Positions 1 to 11,853 of a stretch of 64,000 nucleotides of DNA are shown in pieces (within the stretch, counting starts at the first letter, position 1; the number at the start of each line of letters is the position of its first letter). A model generated the notes under the pieces. It had not been told where the DNA came from and ran no database searches. It saw nothing but the letters and a program-made list of their open reading frames with translations. Origin of the DNA: Siphonodentalium dalli (lineage: Eukaryota > Mollusca > Scaphopoda > Gadilida > Siphonodentaliidae); the NCBI GenBank assembly GCA_032622095.1, contig CP136066.1:93331319-93395318 (forward strand). The letters run 5' to 3'. The position numbers and the translations under genes were made by a program.

Positions 1-55
1 CAATTATTATTTATTTCCGAAATGGTGCAGTGGAAGTTACATTATTCACATCAAG

Positions 56-230
56 CCTGAGTTTAGTGTGCCCGTCATTGGCAGAATGAGGTCCCCATAG
101 GGTAAATTTAGTTCGCTATCTCACATAGTGGGCTAGCATCACCAAATTCACCCTCTGGGGACCTCTTTCTGCATGGACTCATCTGCTGTGGGAGACATAG
201 ACTCAGATTGAAGTTTCCAAATGGTGAATA
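56..230. repeat. Family E partial copy
   Basis: Carries both arms GCAGAATGAGGTCCCC and GGGGACCTC around a CTAGCATCACCAAATTCACC core, the hallmark of family E (full copy at 19184). Confidence 0.75.
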
Positions 231-728
231 TTGAGGCAGTGGGCTGTACGATGCCCATTAAAAGGCCCCTTAAGTGCCAAGTATGGGACTGTTCACAGAG
301 CTTGCCCCATAAAAAAATGCAAATCTTGATGCTATAGTAACATATAAGATGACCTATATCTGAGCTTACATGTATCATTAACAATGCGCTTTAATATGTT
401 GATAGTAAATAAGCTCATGCTGTTTATGGTAGTGCTGGTCATCAATATTGAATGGAACCTGATAGAGTTTGCTTGAGCTTGGTGAACTGATAATCCTCAT
501 GGGAGCCCAATACCTGTCTATAATCTCCAGACTTAAAACAGTTCTGCATACTTTGGGATTCAGGGATATGTGGGTAGGGCTTGAAATGAATCTGATATGT
601 TTATTTAATGCAATTTCATTTGCCTCTCCTGGGAGCTAATTTACCATAGGCAAATGACTTCTGTGTATCAACTGTTCTGAAAGTATAGATCACGATGCTG
701 TTCTAGTCCTTATGAACTATAAAAGGCA

Positions 729-886
729 CAGTAATACCCTAAATAATCGACTCCTTAACCACTGCAGAATTATGGGTAACTGACAGCTTTCCATTGAATG
801 GCAACAAGCCATATTTCTGACTAAATCCTGAAAAATTACCCATAATTCTGCTGCGGTTAAGGAGTCGATTATTTAGGGCATTACTG
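729..886. repeat. Family A MITE, internally deleted
   Basis: Ends CAGTAATACC and GGCATTACTG are present; about 60 bp of the left half are missing. Confidence 0.85.
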
Positions 887-966
887 TACAAGCTGACACT
901 CAAGAGACCAGAAGCTAGTACTAGATGGAATGTAAACAAGGACTTAAATGTGAGATGTAACTGAAT

Positions 967-1293
967 CCTGCATATAGTGTGTCTGTCATTTGCAGAATGA
1001 GGTCCCCAGAGGGTGAATTAGTGACGCTATCCCACACAGTGCTTAGGCCTCACCTGCTATGGGAGACCTAGGATCAGATTGAATTTCCCCAGTTTAAGTT
1101 GGTGATATCCACCCATTAGTCACCTCAATTATACATTTTATCTTCTGCAAATTAGGGGATATAGAAACTTCCCAGAAGGGAAAAAGTAACTAAAAACAAT
1201 GTTAAATTGAGACTATTGATACTTCACAGAAGATGAGGCCTAAGCAGAATGAGGTCATCCAGAGGGTGAATTTGGTGATGCTAGCCCGCTAGG
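967..1293. repeat. Family E copy
   Basis: Starts at ATAGTGTGTCTGTCATTTGC, followed by the GCAGAATGAGGTCCCC arm and the CCCATTAGTCACCTC middle; right arm incomplete. Confidence 0.75.
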
Positions 1294-1651
1294 AAAGAAT
1301 AATCAGTGATAATTTGATAAATATTGTTAACTGATATAAACTTGGAAGATGATGTCTCCTTGATTGCATTGAGACAATGATCGAATTATGAATATGTCAC
1401 CTCTATTCTGTATTATTAAAAAAAATATGTGTTTCGCCATGCATGGGGAAATTGCCAACACGTCATTGAGCTCGGATCTCACAATTTAAATATAACCAAC
1501 CATGAAGCATTGTTTGTAATTGTTATCAGCATTTTATAGAGATTTGATTCTGCCTGGCAATGAGCTGCTTTGTCACTTACCAATGAATTGCACCTGGTCT
1601 GATCCTTAACTAATGGAATGGAGGGAATCCCAGCAATACAGAAATGAAATC

Positions 1652-1841
1652 TTAACCCTTTCAGTGCCAAGTCCGTTTTTTGTATCAACCCATATTTCCT
1701 TGATCATTTTTTCAAATTTATTGATTATAATAATGTGATACATTGATGGAAAGAGCTCTTTCAATAAATTCAATAAATTTGAAATATGATCAAGGAAATA
1801 TGGGTTGATACAAAAAACGGACATGGCACTGAAAGGGTTAA
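1652..1841. repeat. Family D TTAA element, full copy
   Basis: TTAA on both sides, ends CCCTTTCAGTGCCA and TGGCACTGAAAGGG, and long arms (ATATTTCCTTGATCA and its complement). About 190 bp, foldable end to end. Confidence 0.85.
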
Positions 1842-1929
1842 TGCGAGTTACAGATATGTAAATAAAAGAGACTGCATAAAAAGAAATACATAAATTAAAG
1901 TACAGCACTACAACAGGAGTATTGTCCCC

Positions 1930-2170
1930 TTAACCCTTTTCTAAAAACTAAATGGATTCTTCCAACCGGTTATAAATGTATGCATTGCATATATTATTCA
2001 TCTGGACTGATAAGCAGACAATATCATACAACTACAGAAGAAGTCATATTTATTGGAGGGGCATGTTCTGATAATAAGTTCAACAAATGATGGTCGTTTG
2101 TCAAACTTATTATCTGTACATTTCCTAATGGAACTACTCGTCAATAAGTATTTAGTATAGAAAGGGTTAA
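1930..2170. repeat. Family C TTAA element
   Basis: Flanked by TTAA. Left end CCCTTTTCTAAAAACTAAAT, right end ATTTAGTATAGAAAGGG, with an inner inverted pair around AATAAGTTCAACAAA / TTTGTCAAACTTATT. Confidence 0.82.
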
Positions 2171-2340
2171 TTGGTACATGAATGTGTGACATCCATTTTG
2201 TGAATGATTGATTGTCGTCGCACATGGGAGGCCAGAATATGTAATTTTATCATCATTCATCATGCACAAAACTACAGTAAGTCACGGATGTGACATCCTG
2301 CATTTTCACTGTTAGTTTAAACCTTTGAAGGGACAGTCCA

Positions 2341-2434
2341 TGATTTAACCAAGGTTTCTTTACTAAATACTCACTGACAAGCAGTTCGCCCAGGAAATGT
2401 TTAGATAATAAGTTCAACAAATGACCATCATAGA
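2341..2434. repeat. Family C fragment
   Basis: Carries the right-end motifs (TTTACTAAATACTCA, GGAAATGTTTAGATAATAAG) in reverse orientation relative to 1930-2170. Confidence 0.6.
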
Positions 2435-2649
2435 CAAACGCAAACACATTTACATCCAAGGATGTCATTGTTCACATCATGTGTACTGAGAAATTTGAGA
2501 ATGACTATCCAACACTCTCAACAACAAAAGTGATGGGTCAGCGTTGATGCCATAGAAGTGCACACACTCATGCTTTTGTGTCTTGATTACTTGACCCACA
2601 CTGGAAAAGGGATTGATCGACATCCACTCCTCAAATGCTATAATAATAG

Positions 2650-2847
2650 TTTAATCGACTCCTTAACCACAGCAGAATTATGGGTAATTTTTCAGGATTT
2701 AGTCAGAAATATGGCTTGTTGCCATTCTTCAGAAAGCTCTGTGAGAGCTTTCCGATGAATGGCAACAAGCCATATTTCCGACTAAATTCTGAAAAATTAC
2801 CCGTAATTCTTCTGTGGTTAAGGATTCGATTATTTAGGGCATTACTG
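2650..2847. repeat. Family A MITE, left tip lost
   Basis: Arms and hairpin intact; the terminal CAGTAATGCCC is replaced on the left while GGGCATTACTG is present on the right. Confidence 0.85.
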
Positions 2848-2904
2848 TATATAACGCCCCAAAACATATGAGCATATGAATGGAAATAGAATTCTAAATC
2901 AAAT

Positions 2905-3080
2905 TAATAGTAATTAATAAAAGCTTTTCCGGACATGTTTCCTGATTCTTATCTATTATTTTATACCCCGAACGTACATGTATATAAAATTTGTTTGGAA
3001 GAGAAACACTAAACACTATCTTTAATCAATATAATTCTTTGTTAGTTAAGTTATTGATGTTATCTTAAAAATTTAAATTA
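2905..3080. repeat. Family M fragment
   Basis: TTTTCCGGACATGTTTCCTG then TATTATTTTATACCCC and TATATAAAATTTGTTTGGAA match the ends of the family M copies at 10527 and 21868. Confidence 0.6.
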
Positions 3081-3471
3081 CCTATCAAAAAGTACTGGTG
3101 TCCACGATAGGTATAGCATTGTCACTATGTGAGATATTTCTCGCATGAATACTCATGCATGAGCCAATAGTATACCCCGAACATGGAAATAAATAATTAA
3201 AAATACACCTATCAACTCTTGTCAGCCAGTAATTTCTACAGCTGTTGTGTGTGTGTGCATCCTTGTTTGTGTGCCCTAGTACTCATGTCGGTACTCATGG
3301 TGCAACACTTTTTGAAATATTGGTTCTGAAACTAAATCATGGATCTTTTGACTTTGGAAATGGATCGTTGTTTTCACTGAGGATTCCTTGGATTTGGGAT
3401 ATGGATTAGATTTTCTCAGAGCTGTCTTCTGTGATTTTGTCTGTTCTCAGTACTCATGCAGCTTTTGATAC

Positions 3472-3720
3472 TTAACCCTTTCATGGTGGGAGCTGCGCTG
3501 GTTCAGCATTAAATATCCTGTGCCAGTGCATTCTCTTATATATGCAAGTCTCCCATAGATAAGAAAATGCACTGGCTTACAAGGTCATGGTAAATATTGT
3601 TAGGCTAATGTATTCTCTTATATATGCAAGGCTCCCAATGGGAGACTCGCATATATAAGAGAATGCATTGGCACAGGGTATTCGAAAAATACCAGGAAGC
3701 TCCAATCATGGAAGGGTTAA
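3472..3720. repeat. Family B TTAA element
   Basis: TTAA flanks; ends CCCTTTCATG and CATGGAAGGG. Contains two internal hairpins built from TTCTCTTATATATGC and GCATATATAAGAGAA, the family hallmark. Confidence 0.88.
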
Positions 3721-3742
3721 GTGCTTTTGGGTGTTCTTCTGT

Positions 3743-4257
3743 TTAACCTTTTATATTCTAATTGGATTCTCCCGGTCAGTTAAAAATTGTGCATCGGAAT
3801 GGTCTATTATTTATTTGGAGGGATGTTAACCCATTCATGACTGGAGCTGCGCTGGAGCATTATTAAAGATCCTGTGCCAGTGCATTCTCTTATATATGCT
3901 AGTCTACCATAGGGAGCCTCACATATAAAAGATAATGCCCTGGCTTACAAGGTCAAGGTAAATATTGTTAGGCCAATGTATTCTCTTATATATGCGAGGC
4001 TCCCTATGAGAGACTCGCATATATAAGAGAATGCATTGGCACAGGGTTTTTGCAAAGTTCCAGGAAGCTGCAGTCATGAAAAGGTAAAGGTGATAAAAGC
4101 AGACAATAAAATAATGTGCAGAAGGAGCACTATTTATTCAGGGAAATGTTTAGATAATAAGTTCAACAAATGACATATAGTTGTTTGTTGAACTTATTAT
4201 CTGAACATTTCCTACAGGAACTACTCATCGTTGTTGCTTTAGTAAAGAAAGTGTTAA
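3743..4257. repeat. Family C element split by a nested family B element
   Basis: TTAA flanks, left end about 3747-3825, right part 4089-4257 with the AATAAGTTCAACAAA / TTTGTTGAACTTATT pair. The B copy at 3826 lies inside it. Confidence 0.8.
3826..4088. repeat. Family B element nested in family C
   Basis: Starts TTAACCCATTCATGACTGG and ends CAGTCATGAAAAGG; both internal hairpins are present. Its insertion interrupts the family C phrase GGAGGGATGTT...AAAAGCAGAC seen whole elsewhere, so it is the younger element. Confidence 0.85.
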
Positions 4258-4570
4258 AAGACGGTAACAGTAACAGTATTTATTTTCCCTCTATGGACAT
4301 TCAAATATATAATTACAACAGGTACAAATTTAGAAGAAAAATGGGATTTAAGCAACAAGCCATAGGCTTATTTGAAGCCCTCTCCCTTGTGGTGATGGTG
4401 TATCTCTTCCATGAAGTCTCTATAGATTCCGGGGTGTAAAATAATTTTTTGGAGTCTATGAATGAAGTTATTATCGTAAACAACACACAAACAGTAGACA
4501 ACAGTCCCTATCAGTCCATAGAATCTTCATGCTACATACCAAATAATCAACCAGCCATATGACACCTGTA

Positions 4571-4787
4571 CAGTAATGCCCTAAATAATCTGACTCCTTA
4601 ACCACAGCTGAATTATGGGTAATTTTTTTCCGGATTTATTTGGAAATATGGCTTGTTGCTATTCATCGGTAAGCTATTACTGAGAGCTTTCCAATGAATG
4701 GTAAACAAGCCATATTTCCGACTAAATCCTGAAAAATTACCCATAATTATGCTGTGGTTAAGGAGTCAATTATTTAGGGCATTACTG
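4571..4787. repeat. Family A MITE, near full length (reference copy)
   Basis: 217 bp, flanked by TA. Each arm is about 100 nt: CAGTAATGCCCTAAATAATC at the left tip and its complement at the right, then the ATTATGGGTAA block, TTTCCGACTAAATCC and the GGCAACAAGCC block, meeting at AAAGCTCTCAGTGAGAGCTTT in typical copies. TA flanks and no coding capacity suggest a Tc1/mariner-mobilised MITE. Confidence 0.9.
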
Positions 4788-4806
4788 TATTTTGTCAGAT
4801 GCTCCC

Positions 4807-4997
4807 ACAACCCTTTCTATACTAAATGGATGTCACCCAGTTATAAAAGTATATATTGGAATGGTATATATCATTCATTTGGAGGGGTGTCCAGGAAAGT
4901 GAGCAGACAACAGACGTACAAAAATATAATTTATGGGAATTATTCAGATAAATAACGTTTGTTGAATATATTATCTGAAGATTTCCTATGAAGAATA
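4807..4997. repeat. Family C element truncated by a family A MITE
   Basis: Starts CCCTTTCTATACTAAATGG and is cut at 4998 where the A copy begins. Confidence 0.75.
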
Positions 4998-5186
4998 CAG
5001 TAATGCCCTAAATAATCAACTCCTTAACCACAGCAGAATTATGGGTAATTTTTCAGGATTTAGTCGGAAATATGGCTTGTTGCCATTCATCGGAAAGCTC
5101 TCAACAAGCCATATTTCCGACTAAATCCTGAAAAATTACCCATAATTCTGCTGCGGTTAAGGAGTCGATTATTTAGGGCATTACTC
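4998..5186. repeat. Family A MITE
   Basis: Both ends present; lacks one side of the central hairpin (189 bp). Confidence 0.88.
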
Positions 5187-5479
5187 TACCATGCAGTTAA
5201 CAGAGGCGTATGAATCCTATGAACCACATGATAATCACCTGAATCCCGTATACCAAATAAGTGGCTGATTGACACCCTCCAATATTATCAACTGTTATGA
5301 GTCAGAATATACATGTGGCTATTATTATAAATGCTTGCATGTGGACAGACCATTTTTAGCAATCAATTAGTCGGTTGACATTTATGTGTGAATAGAGCTA
5401 ATTATCCCAACAATGTATTTTACCAATTCAGATCCATCCCTTTTTATACTCCTGTTTAAAAAAAATGGACGGATTATGT

Positions 5480-5900
5480 TATTGGTTAATCGAACCATAT
5501 TGTCTGTCCCTCTATCCATCTATTCGCTTTTCATTTCCATATGGTAACATTAGTAAGTCTGAACGGAATGGAATGAAATTTGGTATGTGGGTTTACTAGC
5601 ACAAAATACAGGTTAAGTTAAAATTCGGGTTCCATCCTCAATTTTCACCAGAGTTCTCGATCTTTATATTGGACTTTGCATTCAATTTTCTTTTCCATAT
5701 GATAACTTTAGTAAGTCTGAACTGAGTGTCCAGATTGAAATTTTGGTATGTGAGTTTACTAGCAGAAAATACAGGTCAAGTTCAAATTTGGGTTCAGCCT
5801 GCCAATTTTCACCAGAGTTATGGCCCTTTGTTTGAATTACCACAGGTGTACATGTATTTTGCCATGCCCTACGGATGCTCTTGTTAGAAGCTAATTTCAT
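5480..5900. repeat. Family F repeat with internal tandem duplication
   Basis: A unit of about 160 bp containing TAAGTCTGAAC, GGTATGTG and TTTCACCAGAGTT occurs twice, ending in GTTATGGCCCTTTG and ATGCTCTTGTTA. Closely related to 58670-58895. Confidence 0.7.
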
Positions 5901-6093
5901 ACTCTTTATTCACAGCTTTGCATAAAATATCGAATAAAAATTAGAAAACCAACAGGGAAGTACCATGTGGTAAATTAAAGATCTATTGATTAATGAACTG
6001 TGAAATATATTTAATATGTTTCATTTGTTACATTGTAACATATGTATTGATTTTCACTGATGAAAATGAAACACCTGTTTAAAAATCCATTTC

Positions 6094-6530
6094 TTAAGGG
6101 GGAGGTCAAGTGACCAATTTTGAATGGGGATTTCCATGCAAATCTCCGGAGCTAAAGTTACAGTTGCACATACTTCTGAGTGTGACTGACTTGATGTGGT
6201 ATTGGAAACAACAGGTGTTTATCTGTGGGGGGGGGGGGGGGGGGGGGGTCCGCTTATAACTTGTTACATTATAAAGTTGGTGTATTTATTTTTGAATTTT
6301 ATATTGATTTTTCAAATGTAGGTCAAGTGATGTAATTCCAGAAAAAAATTCTCAACAATATATTTATTGCAGAATTTTATAGTTTACCAAGCGGAAAAAC
6401 CAGATAAATATATGTTGTTTCCAATACCATATCAAGTCACACTCAGAAGTATATGCAACTCTTTAACTTTTGCCCCAGAGATTTGCATGGAAATCCCCAT
6501 TCAAAATTGTTCACTTGACCTCTCCCTTAA
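6094..6530. repeat. Family J TTAA element with poly-G loop
   Basis: TTAA at both ends, then arms of about 120 bp: GGGGGAGGTCAAGTGACC matches the complement of GTTCACTTGACCTCTCCC, and the match continues through TTTGCATGGAAATCCCC and GGTATTGGAAACAACA. A run of about 27 G (6222-6248) lies inside. Confidence 0.85.
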
Positions 6531-6569
6531 TCAACCATGCTGACAGGTAAAAACAGTTTGAGTCAGAAT

Positions 6570-6945
6570 TCAGCATAGCGGGCTAGCATAACCAAATTCA
6601 CCCTCTGGGGACCTCATTCTGCATGGCCTCAACTGCTATGGGAGACATAGACTCAGATTTAAGTTCCCAAATTGTGATTATTTTGATGTACACCCATTGG
6701 GAACCTCGATTATGCAATGTGTTGCTTGCCAATTTGGGGATATATAGAAACTAAAAATAGAAATAGAATCTATGTGAAGAAGTTTCTATAGAAATTTGAA
6801 ACTTTCCAGAGAAGATGAGGCCTAAGCAGAATGAGGCCATCAGTGGATGAATTTAATGATGCTAGCCCACTATGTGGGATTGTGTCACTAAATTCACCCT
6901 CTGGGGACCTCATTCTGCAAATGACAGGCACCTTGTTCTCTGGCC
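6570..6945. repeat. Family E copy
   Basis: Two CACCCTCTGGGGACCTCATT arms and GGCCTAAGCAGAATGAGG; ends GCAAATGACAGGCA. Confidence 0.75.
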
Positions 6946-6969
6946 AGGGAGATTCTAACAGGGTTGTTG

Positions 6970-7301
6970 CTAACCCTTTCTATACTAAATGGATTCTCCC
7001 ACTCAGTTGGAATGGTCTATTATTCATCTGGATGGATGTTCAGGAAAAAAGCAGACAATTTCTGTATAATTTTCCCATTCAGTTATACAAGTATACATTT
7101 GAATGGTCTATTTAATCATTTGGAATTGTGTTCAGGCAATAAAAGTAGACAACAGACAGAAAAACAGATAAAACAAATGATTCAAATTCATTGGTGGGAA
7201 ATGTTCAGATAATAGGTTCCATGGTCGTTTGTTAAACTTATTTTTTGAACATTTCCTAAGGGAACTACTCATCAATGAGTATTTAGTATAAAAAGGGTTA
7301 A
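6970..7301. repeat. Family C TTAA element
   Basis: From TAACCCTTTCTATACTAAAT to ATTTAGTATAAAAAGGGTTAA, with a partly duplicated left end (two ATGGTCTATT segments). Confidence 0.8.
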
Positions 7302-7794
7302 CTACATATACTAGTTAGAATCTTTTTCTCTAGCTTCCTCATATTATTGGATTTCCCCCCATCGCCTATAGGGGTTCCAGTCCCGCAGCCCCTAGCGGAA
7401 ACATGCGGTATGATCAATTCAGAAATTGACAGTTGAACAGGTGTTTATCTTTTCATTAGTGTAAACCATGACATATATTACAATGCAACAATTGAACATA
7501 TTAAATAAATCTCACCACTCCTTAATCAATATTAGGTCTTTATTAACATCCTCACGGAACAGATCCGTGTTGATCTACAGGTTTCTACTACATGACGTGT
7601 CATGTTAAATGGTTGTTATTGGATATTTTATGGAGTTTTGATTTTGATATAGACACAAATTGTATATACGCGGGGAAAATTTTATTGTTGTAAGTGACGC
7701 AGAGCAAAATCAGCTAATAAAAGTAGCCTAAATCATGTAATCTCGAGTTGAGTCCTCCACCTACTGTAAAGCATCTATATACATGTATAATTAA

Positions 7795-8165
7795 AGAGTA
7801 GGATTTGTCTGTCTGTTCGGATTTTTCTCCCAGACCCCTAGACAAATTTCAACCAAATTTGGTGTGGTGACTCAGTGGAGGTTATAATGGTGTTAGTTTT
7901 TCAAAATTTTTATTTTAAAAAATGTACGCTCTTTATATATGTAAATATGTTTTCACTGTAGCTGCGCCATTCAACAGAATAACAGGTATAAGTCCACTGT
8001 GCATGGCTTGGCTTATTTCAGAAGCAAATAAGTCTTGCACACAGGAGCGAAGGCTCCTAACGCACAAAGGAGCTGCATTATGTTTCGATGTTCCTACTAG
8101 AAGGTTCCCAGCGAGAACTTCAAAAAGTTCCTGTGCACATGGTATATGAATGCTATGGGCGTATC
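7795..8165. repeat. Family G repeat
   Basis: Shares TCTGTCTGTTCGGATTTTTC, CCAAATTTGGTGTGGT and a TTATTTCAGAAGCAAATAAG segment with an inverted copy at 10655-11430. Short open frames on both strands here look like chance. Confidence 0.6.
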
Positions 8166-8420
8166 CAGAGTAGATATTCATGGCGTGAAATAGTAATTTA
8201 TATGTTACCATATTTATACCTCCCACTTGAAGGTTGGGGGGTATTATGGATTACGTACATCGGTCTGTCTGGGCATCTGCTCATCCAAGCAAAAATATCA
8301 GCCAATATGCTAGTACCATGCTGACAGTCGCTGTATTCTTCTTGTTTTTGAGATGTTGTACTTTCTTTCCATCACTGTCTTCCCAAATGTTTATCCTTCT
8401 TCTTTTGCTTTTGAAATAAC

Positions 8421-8629
8421 ATTCAGTTTTAAGAATATACATTGGAATGGTCCATTATTCATCTGGAGGGATATTCAGTAAATATAAGCAGATGACAGAT
8501 AGACGAACATATAATATAAGTGCAGAAAGATTCATATTCCAATGGCCTATAATGGAACTTATTACCGGTATCTGAACATTTCCTAAGGGTACTAATTATC
8601 AATGAATATTTAGTTAAAAAAAAGGTTAA
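8421..8629. repeat. Family C degenerate copy
   Basis: ATACATTGGAATGGTCCATT through ATCTGAACATTTCCTAAGGG; the left tip is lost and the right tip is AAAAGGTTAA. Confidence 0.7.
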
Positions 8630-8645
8630 AATGGCAAGTAAACAA

Positions 8646-8974
8646 GTCTGGATATAGTGTGTCAGACATTTGTAGAATGAGGTTCCCAGAGGGTGAATTT
8701 AGTGATGCTTTCCCGCACAGTAGGCTAGCATCACAAAATTCACCCTTTGGGAACTTCATTCTGCTTAGGCCTCAACTGTTATGGGACACCTAGGTTCAGA
8801 ATGAAGTTACCAAGTTGAAGTTGGTGATATGTTCACCCATTAGTCACCTCGATAATGCATTTTATCTTAGGGGATATAGAAACTGAACAGAAGGGAAAAA
8901 GTAACTAAAACAATGTTAGTTAGAGACTATAGATACTTCCCAGAAGATGAGGCCTAAGCTGAATGAGGTCCCCC
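8646..8974. repeat. Family E copy
   Basis: ATATAGTGTGTCAGACATTT start, both AATGAGGTTCCC / GGGAACTTCATT arms, and a third AATGAGGTCCCC at the end. Confidence 0.75.
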
Positions 8975-8984
8975 ACACTTTATC

Positions 8985-9086
8985 ATATTCAGGCTTTCAA
9001 GTACATGGATTCAATCATTTGGAGGGAACTGATATCAAAGCTCAACAAATGGCCATTTTTTAACTTATTACCTAAATATTTCCTAC
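8985..9086. repeat. Family C fragment
   Basis: CAATCATTTGGAGGGA then AGCTCAACAAATGG and ATTTCCTACC; only the middle and right parts are present. Confidence 0.5.
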
Positions 9087-9893
9087 CAGCTGATGTGTCC
9101 AACTTCGTCCGGGCTATTTAGGGATTTCTTTGTGATCGCCTCCGTCTCGGCAGAAAAAAACTATTGTTCGATCGGTCCAGAAACATGCCTATATGAGTGT
9201 ATATGAGCGATGTCGAGGACATGGTCACACGTGAAATTGGACCCACCCATATTGTTCCAGGGATCAAAGTAGGCCTACATACCAAATTTGAGTCGGATCA
9301 GTCAAACATTTTTCGAGTCTATAACACATATACAGATAGACAGAAGTTCCAAAATCTATACTACAGTTCGTCATTTAGTATTTAGTAAATATAGGGTTAA
9401 CTCTAAACATCAGGTTTTGCACTACCTATTCATTATCTCATTAGTTTCCATGCCTGAGTGTACACTGTATTAAATCAGATAGGTTGAACATACAATGTAA
9501 ACCACCATGATTAATAAAATCTTCTGCAAGTGGCCATTTTACATGACATACAAATGATACAATACTAATATCTTCAAATTTCAAAACTGCCAAAATTTTG
9601 GGCTACTCTTTTAAATCACTGTAATCTAAATTTAAGGTAAAATTATCAGCAAGTGAGGTGTGATTTTCACATGAATGTCTTAATTTCCACACAGCATGAA
9701 CAAATGAGAATTCACAATGACCGAGCTCTTATTTCAAAATTGCCTACGCCTCTCTCAGTTCCACATTCTTTGCCCTGAATGAAAATATCATAGTTTAATA
9801 CATTTTATGATGAGATAATGTGTAATGTAAGTACTTTTGAACCTTTCGTTTAATAGTGAAATGTCTGGGTTGAATATTATAAGTTACAGGTTA

Positions 9894-10152
9894 CAGTAAT
9901 GCCCTAAATAATCGACTCCTTAACCACAGCAGAATAATTGGTAATTTTTTCAGGATTTAGTCGGAAATATGGCTTGTTGCCATTCATCGGAAAACTCTCA
10001 CTGAGAGCTTTCCGATGAATGGCAACAAGCCATATTTCCGATTTAGTGAGAGGTTTCCGATGAATGGCAACAAGCCATATTTCCAACTAAATCCTGAAAA
10101 ATTACCCATAATTCTGCTGTGGTTAAGGAGTCGATTATTTAGAGCATTACAG
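9894..10152. repeat. Family A MITE with internal 65-bp duplication
   Basis: At 259 bp it is longer than other copies because the segment TTTCCGATGAATGGCAACAA to CATATTTCC is present twice (about 10010-10043 and 10049-10084). The right tip is CATTACAG. Confidence 0.88.
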
Positions 10153-10169
10153 TAAGTCAGATGGCTGAG

Positions 10170-10432
10170 TTAACCCTTCCATGACTGGAGCTTCCTGAAA
10201 TTTTGCAAATACACCCTGTGCCAATGCATTCTCTTAGATATGCGAGTCTCCCAGGGAGCCTCGCATATATAAGAGAATAAATTGGCCTTAAAATATTTAC
10301 CTTGACCTTGTAAGCCAGTGCATTCTCTTATATATGTGAGGTTCCCTAAGGGAGACTTGCATATATAGGAGAATGCATTGGCACAGGATCTTTAATGCTG
10401 CACCAGCACAACTCCCATCATGAAAGGGTTAA
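10170..10432. repeat. Family B TTAA element, full copy
   Basis: TTAA, CCCTTCCATGACTGGAGCTT, two hairpins, then CTCCCATCATGAAAGGG and TTAA. Inverted relative to the copy at 3472. Confidence 0.9.
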
Positions 10433-10526
10433 CATAATCTTTATGCATTTAATTAGGTCAGATGGTTGAATTATCTAATCTTGATATCACATAGATTGTG
10501 AGTTGAGACCTAGCTAAAGATGTTAT

Positions 10527-11706
10527 ATCCCTTTCTACATGTAAATATGGCTTACATAGTTTCTGGGGCATAAAATAAAAAATATGGATCAAAGACATCT
10601 GTCCGGAAATGGACACTTCTCTTATATATTAGTGACTAGCTGAAACAGGCTCCCTTTGGCCCCTTTGTGCTTTAGGGGCCTCCAGCCCATGTGTGTGCTT
10701 CACGCACATTTGGACCTAAAATATTCACATACAGGTAGGTATAAATTTGACTTATTTGATTCTGAAATAAGCCAAGCCCATAGTGGACTTTTACCCGTTA
10801 TTCTGTTGGATGACACATGCCACATTAAAAACACATATATATGTTGTTGACATAAGTATGCATGTATATATTCTTTATATGTATATTTATATGTACTTTA
10901 CCACTCAACTCTGTATATCATATGGACCATGTATAATAAGCTTACAGCATTTATTCGCACATGCATGCATGCAACATCTCAACAACATTACTATCTGTTG
11001 TTCCTTCTTTCATATGTTATGCTAAATAAGCATATTATAACTATTGTTTATACTTTATGTAACCATCTGTTCTTAGACCATGTTCCAATTGGAGCTTTCT
11101 ATTTGTTCAATAAATCTTGAATCTTGAATCGTATATAAAAATTAAAGAGCATACATCTGGTCTGCAAATAGGTTCATATTGAACCAAAATATTCACATTT
11201 GTTTGATTCTGAAATAGGCCCATAGTGAGCTTATTTTAATTTGTGTGTTTTTAAAAATTTATTTAACTAAATATTTTTAAATCAAAATTTTTAAAAACTA
11301 ACGCAGTTATAACCTCCGCCAGGGTACCCCAAGTTACCACACCAAATTGGTTGAAATCAGACTGGCAGTCTTGGAGAAAAATGCGCACAGACAGACGGAC
11401 GGACAGACAGATCCTACTCATATATATAGATAGTCTATTGGGACATTTTTGTGTTACTATTTTTAGAAGAAGCCATCATTACTGTTCAGTAATTCTCAGA
11501 TTGAGATAGAGCTCTTCTGATTGCTGCACTCCGCAAGGCTGCGAGAGCCATAAAATGTCCCAAATTGATTATATGTATTATACCAGAAAATTAAAAATAA
11601 AATCATTACTAAATGATAAACTAATTTCCGGACAGGGGATTCATATTTATTATTTTATACCCAGGAAACTATATAAAACTTAATATAGGAAGAGATAGAC
11701 CATCTT
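10527..11706. repeat. Family M element with family G insert
   Basis: Left end (10527-10610) and right end (11620-11706) are inverted copies of each other over about 80 bp, sharing TATATAGTTTC, GGTATAAAATAA and CTGTCCGGAAAT. A family G unit (about 10655-11430) fills the middle, followed by GGGACATTTTTGTG...AAATGTCCC, a second inverted pair. Confidence 0.65.
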
Positions 11707-11853
11707 CAGTTCAGTTGGTTCAAAAAATGTAATCTTGTTTTAAACATAGGCATGAATTTAGGGCAGTTAGTTGAACTAATGTAATCTTGACTTCATATAT
11801 AGGTGTGTGAATTTAGGCCAGATGGTTGAATTAAGCTCATCCTGGGTGATAGA

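Larger units (their letters stand above)
1..11853. other. 5' flank of MAN2A: repeats only
   Basis: No coding region is supported on either strand; short open frames here fall in repeats. Copies of families A, B, C, D, E, F, G, J and M are listed separately. Sequence between them, for example 300-720, 2180-2330, 3080-3470, 5190-5440, 7310-7790 and 9100-9880, shows nothing I can name. A promoter must lie near or within this region but no convincing element stands out. Confidence 0.6.

Noticed and set aside
9904-10086. Recurrent open frames in the palindromic elements (also 2680, 21450, 30098, 38538)
   Set aside because: The same frame appears in both arms of a non-coding palindrome and is broken differently in each copy.
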